A stretch of DNA of 64,000 nt, from positions 124,001 to 188,000 of the forward strand of contig NZ_BCXJ01000007.1 in NCBI RefSeq assembly GCF_001598215.1, given 5' to 3'. Numbering within the stretch: the first letter of the stretch is position 1; each line of letters starts with the position of its first letter. The notes beneath the pieces were generated by a model. The model saw only the letters and a list, made by a program, of their open reading frames with translations. It made no database searches and was not told the DNA's origin. The translations under genes were made by a program, and so were the position numbers. Below, piece by piece: positions 42,301 to 51,000 of the stretch. Source of the DNA: Shouchella clausii (lineage in GTDB: Bacteria; Bacillota; Bacilli; Bacillales; Bacillaceae_D).

Positions 42301-42515
42301 CGACCTCCCAAGAATCCATGCGCATGATGTTTGTGGCCCTATCACGTGCGAAAAAGTCCGAGTTTATTGTCAACTCACACCGCGCAGCTAAAAAACGTTC
42401 AGTAAGCGATACGCATGCTGGCATGTTTCAAACCCCCATCAGCAGCGCATTTTTGAGGACGCTGAATGACGCGGCCAAGCTCAACCAAGCAAAACCCGCG
42501 ACAACCACACCATAA
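39375..42515 (+). CDS. UvrD/Rep-like SF1 helicase with long N-terminal extension, 1046 aa
   Basis: The C-terminal 620 residues form an SF1A helicase: Walker A A-G-A-G-S-G-K-S (450-457), F-T-N-V-A-A motif Ia, D636-E-S-Q-D motif II, G-D-G-S-Q-T-L-Y-E-F motif III, L-E-T-N-Y-R-S-N motif IV, H-G-T-K-G-L-E-F motif V and V-A-L-S-R-A-K motif VI. Motif II is DESQD, as in phage and plasmid relatives. The first 430 residues have no recognised fold and are about half of the protein. It ends next to the iteron array, so it could be the replicative or relaxing helicase of the plasmid. Confidence 0.92.
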   Translation: MPITIDTNSDNLQDQIKQANTSIALNKQVDAKYFSENLTGNGKRKSGLFSVEAGTINDFIRENRRFLDEVALNEGAIKNNQRHEQQVFGNFFHKSTKETDSEFKKFENNLTVMIPPVIFLSILSGNTPAALTFPKNIGMYNINALEKTWTKLTSGTIDGKPATTYVLPVIQSIRLYSRDVKHQSKSGHVTTRSQVSGQPDIYVLFATVLDSMDKDGDMIFANNPVNGGSYVTENQGVITIAQLKERSATEYDYAKLLDRLEQHLYVVIGNFNVGIPSVATHQLSLTVGDLSMSDLLKSQATTITHQAEETLIKFVQTFSARMKELQAKKSKYPGIQKHMVNALVTFVQHIDLLNEIEENLITTDLLASIYQELKANIKDQRAMNDIARHSLRLLLSQRLHELEEIRDNNGLYQFKPKNVQVNQAMQQNPNYSTQQKRIVTTTDPLVIGQAGAGSGKSHTLIGRINYLKDQGEDLSKVLVLSFTNVAAININNRFPGVRSETLANMFHTIYSATYPAQSLSQPSTVANSIRLLNPSSQYFQDLGLNANKLRTFMNEFATRLEQFDQTGYKRVNLQQELKRLSNLIEGNLDMCTHVLDAVEQTTLELEPIIIHHKLLLNGDDLNIPVAYQNLNYIITDESQDISTFEYILLLELTLHYRSQLLIIGDGSQTLYEFRNSDPRYMNALEASNVFTSHKLETNYRSNEEILMFANQFLQVIDANKYAGIQLKSSNFSNPTEQTVREMITIGDNEITGGTMTEYIEGVKDYLQNDSGFEKWFIERVKKGEQVAIMGWTRKEVLEVSEVIEAMLRDHSLGHIEITNIMSNNERPMTLLSRFARDKAVELRSFDPTHKHYMQEIERHASEFVKKTFNRATSKQSTFYYDFILRNINTVVQSYEWNAWLADYRADKINEHQIGSFLIQQLLRLETRKNAMDQFLRKQKDVPNYDKCPIILSTIHGTKGLEFDHTVVLFNEAKRGATSQESMRMMFVALSRAKKSEFIVNSHRAAKKRSVSDTHAGMFQTPISSAFLRTLNDAAKLNQAKPATTTP

Positions 42516-42524
42516 CGACAGAGA

Positions 42525-42562
42525 ACCTTCGGACCCTGATGGGCTCGGAGGTCTTTTTTTTA
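42525..42562 (+). terminator. Intrinsic terminator after the helicase
   Basis: ACCTTCG / CGGAGGT stem with an inner CCC/GGG, then eight or more T. Confidence 0.75.
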
Positions 42563-42655
42563 CTAACGAATCAAAGTCACACAATTGCCCAATCATGGCT
42601 ATGCCCTAGTTAATAAAAGCGTCTAGGTATATCTCGAATTCGAAGTAAGTTCCTT

Positions 42656-43012
42656 TGTTCCTGGTTTTTTCGAGAAAGCTTTTATATGCGTAACACGGAT
42701 ATGTATATATAGTCTTTTATTAAAAGAAAGAGGAACAAAGGAACATAGTGACTGGACCCCTTGGGAATAAAGGATTTCGTTGTTCCTTTTTTCTGTGACC
42801 AACCAGGGACATTCAAGGAACATTTGAGAGCAAAAAGGAACAAACGAAGGAAAATTACTTGCACACACGCAAAAGACACGTGTTGTACATCTTGGCTTAA
42901 GACCGCTTGCAACTTCAGATATACTTGCGTGTACGCAAAATAAAAGAGAAAAAGGAACAAACAAAGCGAAAAAAGGAACATTTTAGCCTTAAAAAGGAAC
43001 AAGACAGGAACA
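42656..43012. repeat. Iteron-like array of AGGAACA boxes
   Basis: Ten exact GGAACA cores. Direct: 42732, 42740, 42817, 42837, 42954, 42975, 42996 and 43007. Inverted: 42656-42661 and 42781-42786. All ten are preceded by A (AGGAACA) and most lie in A tracts (AAAAAGGAACA). Spacings of 20, 21, 21 and 11 bp keep most direct copies on one face of the helix. Chance would give fewer than one copy in this span. Confidence 0.85.
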
Positions 43013-43115
43013 AAAAAAGGCGTTTCTACCAAAGAATATAACCCCTTATTCTCTATTAGCGGTCCCCTATTTTTCTGTGACGAAGAGGCCTCACGGTCAT
43101 TATAAAAATACTTGC

Positions 43116-43137
43116 AAAACGCTGTCGGTAGAGCAAA
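43116..43137. promoter_or_regulatory. Recurring palindrome, copy B (half conserved)
   Basis: AAAACGCTGTCGGTAGAGCAAAA: the left arm is identical to the consensus, the right arm degenerate. It lies upstream of the promoter at 43155-43183. Confidence 0.5.
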
Positions 43138-43154
43138 ATTAAAACATTATTCCG

Positions 43155-43183
43155 TTGTTAAACAAACAGGCCCATGCTATAAT
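43155..43183 (+). promoter_or_regulatory. Sigma-A-type promoter
   Basis: TTGTTA (43155-43160), 17-bp spacer, perfect TATAAT (43178-43183). Confidence 0.8.
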
Positions 43184-43195
43184 AAAAATAGTTAA

Positions 43196-43218
43196 AAATG
43201 CTGAACACAAAGCGTTTT
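43196..43218. promoter_or_regulatory. Recurring palindrome, copy C (half conserved)
   Basis: AAATGCTGAACACAAAGCGTTTT: right arm close to consensus. It sits just after the -10 element of the 43155 promoter, a place typical for repression. Confidence 0.45.
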
Positions 43219-43278
43219 GGAGTTATTTTCTCATATGTGTGCGGATAACTGGGTACAAAACAAGGAGGACTTCCATAA

Positions 43279-44508
43279 ATGATAACTGAACATGAACAAA
43301 ACAAACAGACGGACATTCAGCCTATTCAAACGGCCATTGCCGAAGTGAATATCACGCCCGCCATCACCGAAACATCCAACTTCCAAGCTGTGTTACAAGA
43401 AATCCCGAGGCGAGTGCAGGAGGCCGACAACCTATTAGAAGATTACAGAAAAAACCCCGATACATTCTTGGAGAAAATTGATGACACCGCTCTCGATTCC
43501 CAACTAAAAGAGTTGGCGGAGGTATCAAACTTTGTACGAGATATTGAGAAGTCTCGCAAAGCAATCAAAACCTATATGAACGACGTAAGGGATCGACTGA
43601 TTGATACCCTGGACAAGCGTCTGGAAGGCGCTTCTTTTCATGAATTGGAACGAGCTCAGTCCGACATCAAACAACTAAAAAAAGATGTGGAGGCTGATCG
43701 GAGGGCGAAGCGTTGGGAGGAAATACGATCCACTTTTGAAGCAAACGTAAACCGTTATCCACTACTTGGGGAATTCACACCGGAGCTTGCAGATTTCAGC
43801 CGGTTCAAGCTTTTATTTCCAAAATTGGTTTCTGGGGCAAAAAGTAGAAAAGTAAAAGAAGCAGACCACACAGCCGTTAATGAAACACTGTACACGTGGA
43901 ATACCGCTGTGGAGATCATGAAAGAAAACGAATGGGGGCTTTCCCCACAAGATTTGAACCAGCTACTTATGATGTTCAAACAAAGCCCGAGTGTAGAACT
44001 CGTCCAACGAGAAGGTCGCCAGCTCAAGATCAATGCTGAAGCTCGTGAGAGAGCAAAACAAGAAGCGGAAGCAAGACGAATCGAACAAGAACGCCAAGCG
44101 AAAATGGCTGAACAAAAACGACAAGAAGAATTGGCCCGCATTCAAGAACAAGAACGCCAAGCGAAGCTAAAACGGGACGCAGAAGCAATCAAGCAGGCAG
44201 AACAACAACGAAAGGAACTCGAAGAACGCTCCCGCCAAATGGCTGAACTGGAACGGCAGCGTCAAGCGCAGTATGCTGCCTTTGGTGGGCAGTACAAAAC
44301 GATATTTAGGGAGTCGTTTCCACAATTCATCGAATACCTATTCAACAACCCAAACTACCATGACGTGCACTCAAGCCCACAGACAAAAGCTTCCGTCATT
44401 TACGACATTATGCGACAAGTAGAGCGCCCAGATTCAGTAGTTACAAGGGAGACGGCAAAAGACCCACAGAGGGTGCTAGACCTCGTCCGTTATATCTTGG
44501 ACGCTTAA
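43279..44508 (+). CDS. Coiled-coil protein, DUF1351-like, 409 aa
   Basis: The first half resembles the phage DUF1351 type, with a long helix of charged residues after 'DFVRDIEKSRKAIKTYMNDVRDRLIDTL'; residues 245-335 are an almost pure Glu/Gln/Arg/Lys coiled coil; the last 75 residues are globular. DUF1351 genes sit in phage replication modules. It is the first gene after the iteron array and has its own strong promoter, so it may be a replication or partition partner, although it is not a typical Rep or ParB. Confidence 0.6.
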   Translation: MITEHEQNKQTDIQPIQTAIAEVNITPAITETSNFQAVLQEIPRRVQEADNLLEDYRKNPDTFLEKIDDTALDSQLKELAEVSNFVRDIEKSRKAIKTYMNDVRDRLIDTLDKRLEGASFHELERAQSDIKQLKKDVEADRRAKRWEEIRSTFEANVNRYPLLGEFTPELADFSRFKLLFPKLVSGAKSRKVKEADHTAVNETLYTWNTAVEIMKENEWGLSPQDLNQLLMMFKQSPSVELVQREGRQLKINAEARERAKQEAEARRIEQERQAKMAEQKRQEELARIQEQERQAKLKRDAEAIKQAEQQRKELEERSRQMAELERQRQAQYAAFGGQYKTIFRESFPQFIEYLFNNPNYHDVHSSPQTKASVIYDIMRQVERPDSVVTRETAKDPQRVLDLVRYILDA

Positions 44509-44730
44509 TGTAGATTGTAGTAATATGGGGGTTTAGTATTAAAGGGGTTTAGTCTAAACCCTTGTTGCTTTACCCCCAGAATGTGAGCATTAAACAGATG
44601 AATTGGTTAAACACACGCTTAAGACTGTACTTGTACTACTAACCCCTTGACATTTCTTGTGGGAATTAGATTTCATAGCAGAAACCAACAATAGATTAAT
44701 AAAAGTTTGCTTTAGAGAAGGGGTTCTTAA
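44509..44730. other. Intergenic region with nested hairpin
   Basis: GGGTTTAG / CTAAACCC at about 44549-44565 nested between GGGGG and CCCCC runs. Could end the 43279 transcript, though no T run follows. No gene seen. Confidence 0.4.
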
Positions 44731-44958
44731 ATGAACTTAAAAGACTTACATCCACTAGATAAAAAGAAAGAAATGTTAAAAAGACTTAGAGAAAAAAGAG
44801 AGAATTCTACACGTGAAAAAATTAAATTAACCGACTTCGAAAGAATAGCTTTCAAAGCCAATCCTCGAATTATTGAACGCGTTGATTTTGAGATGGGGTC
44901 TAGGGTCAAAAAGACGGATAGCGAAAAATATATGCGGAATTGGGAGGAGAAACGATGA
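44731..44958 (+). CDS. Small basic helical protein, 75 aa
   Basis: AGAAGGGG before the ATG. Very charged, Lys/Arg/Glu-rich helices. Its stop overlaps the next start (ATGA). Unknown. Confidence 0.5.
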   Translation: MNLKDLHPLDKKKEMLKRLREKRENSTREKIKLTDFERIAFKANPRIIERVDFEMGSRVKKTDSEKYMRNWEEKR

Positions 44959-45149
44959 TCCAGGTAAAGCCAGTTATCGATAAAAATTATTTAGAATGCG
45001 CATCATGCGGGGCTAAAGAGGCGGTGCATATCTTAATAGGTGATGAGCGCCGCCTCAATTCCTTGAGATTGTGCCGAAACTGCATAAATGAACTAAAGAA
45101 TAAAGTGGACGAGATAGCGCTTATACAGAAGAATATAGAAATGGAATGA
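44955..45149 (+). CDS. Small zinc-ribbon protein, 64 aa
   Basis: ATG at 44955 overlaps the previous stop; GGGAGGAG is inside that gene. C-A-S-C near residue 14 and C-R-N-C near residue 40 make a four-cysteine zinc site. Function unknown. Confidence 0.6.
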   Translation: MIQVKPVIDKNYLECASCGAKEAVHILIGDERRLNSLRLCRNCINELKNKVDEIALIQKNIEME

Positions 45150-45186
45150 ATGGAAATACCAGCAAGTTATGAAGGAGCGATAATGA

Positions 45187-45603
45187 ATGAGTGGATTGAA
45201 CAAGATGAATTTAGATGAATTTTCCAATTTAAAAGGAATGGACAATAAGACTTCTGAAAAGATGAGTAGCGCGTATAAAAAAATAGACCTAACTGAAGAT
45301 ACGGATAAATTTAACCCGTTTGATACGGCTGGCCTAATGCTTCAAAATAAAGAAATAATAACAATTATTTGCGATTTTGCTTTTAATTTAGATGAAGTTG
45401 ATTTAACAGATGATATTGAGTGCGGGTATTTTATGTACAAATTAGAGAAAGAATTGGCTCAAAAAGACAGAGATAAGGGTTTAAGCCTTCCTGAAAATGA
45501 GTTGCTTCTTTTACTGCAAAAAAACTTGGCAGAACAACATGGATATTTCTATTCAGGCGATTTGGTGAACAAATTTAAAAATGTGCTGAAAGAAGTATTG
45601 TAA
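45187..45603 (+). CDS. Hypothetical acidic protein, 138 aa
   Basis: GAAGGAG before the start area. Mostly helical, acidic. Not recognised. Ends at a strong inverted repeat. Confidence 0.55.
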   Translation: MSGLNKMNLDEFSNLKGMDNKTSEKMSSAYKKIDLTEDTDKFNPFDTAGLMLQNKEIITIICDFAFNLDEVDLTDDIECGYFMYKLEKELAQKDRDKGLSLPENELLLLLQKNLAEQHGYFYSGDLVNKFKNVLKEVL

Positions 45604-45616
45604 GCAATTAATTCTT

Positions 45617-45664
45617 TTCCGTCTCGAAACTAAGAGATTACTCTATATTTCGAGACGGAATTTC
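45617..45664. terminator. Terminator-like inverted repeat
   Basis: TTCCGTCTCGAAA / TTTCGAGACGGAA (13 bp) with an inner AGAG/CTCT pairing, then TTTCTC. The 45665-45821 stretch after it holds no gene. Confidence 0.7.
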
Positions 45665-45821
45665 TCTCAAAAATGTAGGTTCCTGTAATCTATCTTATGT
45701 AAACTAATGAAAATGAAACGCTCCCCTATCAAGCTTGGCCACATTAATTCCTCGGCTATCTAGGGGCTTTGGCTGCTCACCGTATAAGCACCATTAATAT
45801 TTCATTCGAACTCTTGCGCCT

Positions 45822-46070
45822 TCAGTGTTTTAATTGTTCTTTTTTTTTAAAATAATATCTGTCTCTGAAGTAAATCTGGCATTTTACACAGTGTGAAACG
45901 TTAGTATTTAATTCTGAGCCACACTGCTGACACAATCCATTTGTTTTTCTTTCGTTGTATATTCTTCTTTTATATATTCGATAGCGACATCTTGCTGAGC
46001 AATATATTTGATCTTTTGTTTTTGGGCGAAACTCTTTTTTGCAGTCAATTGCCTTACATTTCTTGATCAT
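45822..46070 (-). CDS. Zinc-finger protein with two cysteine clusters, 82 aa
   Basis: First cluster C-K-A-I-D-C ... C-S-A-R-C-R (a pattern seen in small phage zinc fingers); second cluster C-Q-Q-C ... H-C-V-K-C. Basic overall, suited to nucleic-acid binding. The ATG at 46070 is preferred over 46085 because GGGTGA lies between them. Confidence 0.65.
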   Translation of the reverse strand: MIKKCKAIDCKKEFRPKTKDQIYCSARCRYRIYKRRIYNERKTNGLCQQCGSELNTNVSHCVKCQIYFRDRYYFKKKEQLKH

Positions 46071-46149
46071 AATATTCACCCGCACTTTACAGATAATGGC
46101 AATTTAAATATAGCATATATCATGGATTGTAATGACTTGTTATACTTCT

Positions 46150-46416
46150 TTAACCTATAATTCTTCTTAGTGACCGAATCGCGACCTCATGATCGCCTAA
46201 TATCTCCCGTATTGACTTTTGATCTTCGTTCAAATCGTCAATCTCTGATTTTACATCTTTATTGTGTTCAAGCTGAGCTTGTTCTATGTTTTCTTTTAAT
46301 TCTTTTATATCATTCGCCATTTCTAAATTGTTTTCTTTCACCTGTTTTAAGCCAGCTTCTAAATCTGTTATTTTCTTCAATAATAATTCTAAAATTTCTT
46401 TTTCCTTCAATTCCAT
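46150..46416 (-). CDS. Coiled-coil protein, 88 aa
   Basis: AAAGGGG directly before two ATG codons; the inner one is used. Nearly the whole chain is a heptad-patterned helix rich in Glu, Lys and Leu. Unknown role. Confidence 0.55.
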   Translation of the reverse strand: MELKEKEILELLLKKITDLEAGLKQVKENNLEMANDIKELKENIEQAQLEHNKDVKSEIDDLNEDQKSIREILGDHEVAIRSLRRIIG

Positions 46417-46568
46417 CATGCCCCTTTCTCTCAGAATGACCACTAATAAACAGGCGCGAGTCAACACTTTGATTGACTCACGCACTCTCTCTCTCTCTTT
46501 TTTTGCTACATATCTTCTAGTGAGCGCTCATGCAAATAAGCATATTTTCATTTTGCTGTTTGCCGAGT

Positions 46569-46949
46569 CTACTCTTTGTTATCTCTATTCTTCTTGGCCA
46601 ATTCCTTACGACGCTCGCGCAGCCGTCTCGCGTAGGCAGGACTTGTCCGAAACGCCATCGCTTCTCGTTCCGGAACATCAAATTCCTCTCCGGTGAGCGG
46701 GTTTCGGCCAACACGCGAAGAACGCCTTGATAAATAAAAAGTACCCTTGCCGTGTAGTTTTACCTCATTGCCATTTTCGAGTTCTTCACATATTGCGTCC
46801 CAGACCGCATTAAAGACAGTCTTTACAGTGTCTTTGTGAACACCTGTCAGCTCAGACGCCCTTGTTTCTATGTCGTTCTGGTTACGCACCCGACCATTGC
46901 CATCGGGTGCATTCTGACTCCCTTGCTCTTGTGAAATCCCCTCACTCAT
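46569..46949 (-). CDS. HU-family DNA-binding protein, 126 aa
   Basis: Recognised by 'GKGTFYLSRRSSRVGRNPLTGEEFDV' type features (the G-R-N-P-x-T-G arm), then a helix 'FRTSPAYARRL'. HU proteins bend DNA in replication, recombination and packaging. This copy has an extra N-terminal tail of about 35 polar residues and a basic C-terminal extension. ATG 46949 chosen for AAAGGAG; the TTG at 46982 lacks one. Confidence 0.9.
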   Translation of the reverse strand: MSEGISQEQGSQNAPDGNGRVRNQNDIETRASELTGVHKDTVKTVFNAVWDAICEELENGNEVKLHGKGTFYLSRRSSRVGRNPLTGEEFDVPEREAMAFRTSPAYARRLRERRKELAKKNRDNKE

Positions 46950-47018
46950 ACGCGACCCACTCCTTTCAGACGTCTGCTTCAAGACATCCGTGTCCCTAAA
47001 TTCTCATTCTTTTTTAAC

Positions 47019-47765
47019 TCATAGTTCCGGTCCGTCATCTTCCAGTTCGTAATCTTGCTCATCGAAACCGTAGTCGTCACCAGCCGTCGTCTTCTGGTAT
47101 GTTCTTTTACGACTTTTAATGTAAAGGTCATACTGTTTATCATACTTTTGACCTTTCACCTCTTGAGCAGCCGCTTCTTCTTGCTTAATCTGTTGATAAG
47201 AGCGACGCGGAGGAGTTTTCACTTCTGGTGCATGTTTAGTATAGGACAGGCCAGCCGCTTTCATTTCGCCCCTGCGGCTGAACTGTTTATACCAATCACG
47301 TTGCATTGCATCCAGATCGGCTTCCGTTGGTTCCACGCGGAATGGGTCCTTGCCGTCATTCTCCTTTATCATACGCTCGTAATCGGCAGAAAAATCGACT
47401 GGTACACCATACCTGTTTTCATATGAATCAAACGTGGTCGTATAAAATGATGGATGGTTCTTTGTGAACGTATCGAAATCGCGTAAAAGATTTTTCTCCC
47501 AGTTAGGAGAGAGATTACCTGCACTAAGCTCTTTCGTCGATTTTTTATATGCGTCCACCATTAGGGTTTTAAGAATGACATCATCTGGGTTATCTGCAAG
47601 AACAACCCCACGTCGTCGGAACGAACGCTGCATTTCTTCTCTAACGATCGTGTCGGCTTCTGGATCACCAGAGTCTGCTCGATAATACAAAGACTCGTAA
47701 CTGTTTTTTATCCGACTTTCCGGTGATAAATTTTCTATTTGGTTCTTTTTCATCATCTTCGCCAT
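47019..47765 (-). CDS. Hypothetical protein, 248 aa
   Basis: AAAGGAG before the ATG. Charged and Tyr-rich, probably largely disordered with helical parts; the last 50 residues are basic then acidic. A pair of inverted GTTTGTTCAT sites (47806-47869) lies in its upstream region. Not recognised. Confidence 0.6.
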   Translation of the reverse strand: MAKMMKKNQIENLSPESRIKNSYESLYYRADSGDPEADTIVREEMQRSFRRRGVVLADNPDDVILKTLMVDAYKKSTKELSAGNLSPNWEKNLLRDFDTFTKNHPSFYTTTFDSYENRYGVPVDFSADYERMIKENDGKDPFRVEPTEADLDAMQRDWYKQFSRRGEMKAAGLSYTKHAPEVKTPPRRSYQQIKQEEAAAQEVKGQKYDKQYDLYIKSRKRTYQKTTAGDDYGFDEQDYELEDDGPEL

Positions 47766-47805
47766 AAAAACGCCACTCCTTTAGAGTCAATTAAAGAAGT
47801 AAGCT

Positions 47806-47869
47806 GTTTGTTCATATATGATATGGGAAAGATGAAAATTACCTTCCACTTAGTATATCATGAACAAAC
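47806..47869. promoter_or_regulatory. Inverted repeat upstream of the 47765 gene
   Basis: GTTTGTTCAT (47806-47815) and ATGAACAAAC (47860-47869), 10-bp perfect arms with related ATGATA sequence on the inner side. Likely operator pair for the gene starting at 47765; different from the AACGCTGT palindrome. Confidence 0.5.
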
Positions 47870-47980
47870 ACTTACATGCACAACAATTTGGTTGCTTTTT
47901 CCTCACAAATCTAAGTAGATTTGCAGATGTTTTTGTAACCTTTTATCCTCTTTAAAGTAAAAAATTACCAATTGGTGGGT

Positions 47981-48017
47981 AAAAAAGAAGGTCGGTCTCC
48001 CGAACCCACCTTCTTTT
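47981..48017 (-). terminator. Terminator of the RNA-polymerase-like gene
   Basis: On the minus strand a 10-bp stem AAAAGAAGGT / ACCTTCTTTT with a run of T after it, directly downstream of the stop at 48026. Confidence 0.75.
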
Positions 48018-48025
48018 CATTTACA

Positions 48026-51000
48026 TCAGAGAGCAATTCCTGCATCTTCTTCGACAGGAACGTTAGCCATCTGTTCAAGATCTTGCGTTTTATCGGATAC
48101 ACGCGCAAGTGGTTCCACGATACGCTGCGTATCTTTTTTTGCAAGCTTTGTCTGCTCAGTCGCTTCGCGCATCGTAAATGGCGCGAAACGCTTATTCTGT
48201 TCACCCTGCAGCAAGGACTCCTCGTTTTTCGCTAGACGCTTAAGTTCGTCATAGCCGCCCCCGTAAGCTACACGGTCCATCGGGGAACCTTTAATAGCCA
48301 TCGCTTCCTTGAGCGGTAGAATCTGACCATTATGCGTTAGCGTTTCCGTCACTGCATCGATGTATCGTTCATTGACATCAACCCGCATCTTGTTCTCCAT
48401 GATGTCAGAGAGTTGCGTCTTGAAGGAGTGTGGTGTGAGCGATCGTTTTGGATTGTTTACGTCTTTGCCGCGAAACGTCTTGTTCATGTCGTCGGTGAGA
48501 ATTTCGTTCACCGTACGGGCATGGTCAGCATCGTGCTTAATCTGGAGCGTCCCCTGTGTGAGCGGGTACATAGATTCAAGCGCCGCCGTAATGTCCTGAT
48601 TCCGCATAATCGAAACGAGCTTTTGGCTGAACGCACCAGCAAGACCCGTATCATCGGACTTAACGCCTGTGGCGTATTGAATTTCCCGGGCGTCATCTGC
48701 TGTCTTCCTACCCATATGATATTCCTTGTAGTCTTCGAGCTTTTTTGGACTACCTTTCGCCCCGTTATCAACCATCTGCTTAAATGAGTTGAACACCGAC
48801 TCATCATCCTTAAAAGAAACGAAATCTCCTCCAAAACCATGTTCTCGGAACAATTTATGGCTGTATGCGTTTAGATCCCGCTGCGATTGTTTCAGAAGCT
48901 TCGGATTTGTGCTTTTGGCGTTCTTCTGAGCTCTTTCGTATAGTTTCTTAGGACTCTCATCCCCAAGCTTCTCCGCTTTCGCCTCAGCACTCGCCAGGTC
49001 CATCCCTGTTTGGAAGTACAGCTCGTCCTTACCTGAACCTTTATCAATCATGTTCGCCCAGTGAGAGAACTTTTCGACCAGGTCACGGTTCGCCGCTTTG
49101 GAATCAAACTTCATGATTCCCATTGTGTCGCCGTCGAAATCCATGTCGTGAGACTTATCCGCAATGGGGTTAATCGCAATCCCATGAACTGAATCATCTT
49201 TTTTGACGGTCATTGCACGGATCGCCCCGTCTCTCCATACTGGGTCACGGAACGCCATGACAACGTCACCCTCTTTAGCGTCAAGGGCATCCATCATATC
49301 CTGGTTCATCGCCGCTTCCCCGATATCGAGCCTTGGGTCCACAATGGCCACACCTGTAGCCGAGTGATTCATACGTTTACCCATAATTTTATCTCGAATG
49401 AAACTGTGTTTTCCGTTATGGCCACCGTTGAATTGCCGGTCGATAATGGTGGATTGAATCTTATCAAAATGATCCTGAGCTTTTGCTTGGGCTATCCCTC
49501 TTGCTTCATCTGTATCTGCAGCATGGTACTCACCGATGGCGTCATAGATGTTTGCATAATAATTCGTGAAATCGCTTCGCCTCATGGAACCATCTACTAA
49601 TTCCACGTTCTGGCGGAGTGACGCAGATAGCACCGGAATACTTTTCGTTTTTTCGCCAGTCTTGAATTCCACATCAAATGGTACATCTAGGAAGCCGCCT
49701 TGGTCTTTGATTTGATCTAGGAACGCACCGGAATCCTTATCGGATTCATGTGTAAAATGATGGCGTTTTTCATCTGCATGTGGTGTATATCCGTTCGTAA
49801 TGGTACCGTCTGCTTTCATATCCAAACCGGTTGCAATTAGATACTCACGGTATGTCGCCCACGCAGAATCGTTTCGACCATAGATTTCATCAAGAATACC
49901 ATTCGCATTTTTAGATTGAAGCGCCCATGCCAATTGCCCGCTCGCCTTACGCCCTTTTCCTTCCAGTACGTCTTCACGCGTGTAAGCATGTGTTTTTTCA
50001 TCAACTTTCATGTCCGTAACGATGATGTTCAGCTGCCCCATTGCTGATTCGAATACCTCTCCGGTATCTGGGTCAACTAAATCAGCCGTTTTCCCGTCCA
50101 TGAGTTCTTTGACAACTCCTGCGTTATGGCGGGATAACATCGAATACGGTGCGCTCACGACATCTAATTCAGGGTTCGCTTTCATAAAACGGACTTCTTT
50201 ATCCAGACCTTGTTTCTTGGCTTCGTCTGGGTCCATGTGACGGTCGATCACAATTCCAATCGTTCCTTTGTTTCCACCGAAGTCAGAAAGCTTATCGCCA
50301 CGCTGAAGCGGGCGGAAACGGCCATGCTCTTCAAGATAGGTATTTAATTCCTCACCCAGTCTTGTTTTTTCGGTAGCCTCTGTCGCACTCAACCACGAAT
50401 CAAGCTTTGAAACCCCTTGCTTTAGAACCTCTTCCGACCATAACATGCTTGATCCTTTTAGAAAGGTTTTCGCATGTTCATAGTCTTTGATGTTGCCGGC
50501 ATGCATGCCTTGGATTACACGATCCAGCACCTTCATGGATTCTTCGTTCGGCTTATGACCAAACACTTTGTTACGTTCAGCAAACTCTTTTGAAACAGCA
50601 TAACTGTCATCAAATGTCCAACCCCCAAACGCCATAAGCGCTGTGTTGACATTTTCATCTACTCTTAATGCAGTCATTAACTGATTTGCCGCCATTTGAT
50701 TTCTATCCCATGCGTTAAAGGACTTTTTGTCGAAATATGGCAGTTTTTGTAGAGCTGTTTTATCCGGTGCATATGTCCCGTCTTCTTGAAGGATTCCCTT
50801 AGAAGGGGTTACGCTTCCGTCTTCATTTACTTCGGCACCGTCTGTTAAGTACCAGATGAGACCTTGCGTCTTGCCGGTTCCCGTCATCGTGGTATCCGCA
50901 TAGTTCTCGATGTCCTTGCTAAGAACCCGCATATTTGTCTCGCCTGCAACTCTCCAATAACTGAACGCTGATGTGTCGTCTTCGTTGCCGTAATCGCGAT

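Larger units (their letters stand above)
42563..43278. other. Candidate replication origin or partition region
   Basis: About 715 bp with no supported gene, AT-rich, holding the AGGAACA array (42656-43012), two palindromic TTGC-N6-GCAA elements (42859-42872 and 42925-42938), a DnaA-box-like TTATCCGCA on the minus strand near 43242-43250 (one mismatch to TTATCCACA), two relatives of the recurring palindrome and a perfect promoter for the next gene. These are the usual parts of an iteron origin or a centromere. Confidence 0.55.

Noticed and set aside
42623-43032. Two minus-strand Phe/Leu-rich ORFs over the iteron array
   Set aside because: Their residues come from the repeated AGGAACA/TGTTCC and poly-A DNA; they overlap each other in different frames and lack ribosome sites.
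43279-44508. Classical Rep or ParB protein
   Set aside because: No helix-turn-helix, ParB box or Rep motif is visible; coiled coil and DUF1351-like features dominate.
46170-46730. Plus-strand ORFs opposite the coiled-coil and HU-like genes
   Set aside because: They mirror the codons of well-supported minus-strand genes and have no ribosome sites.
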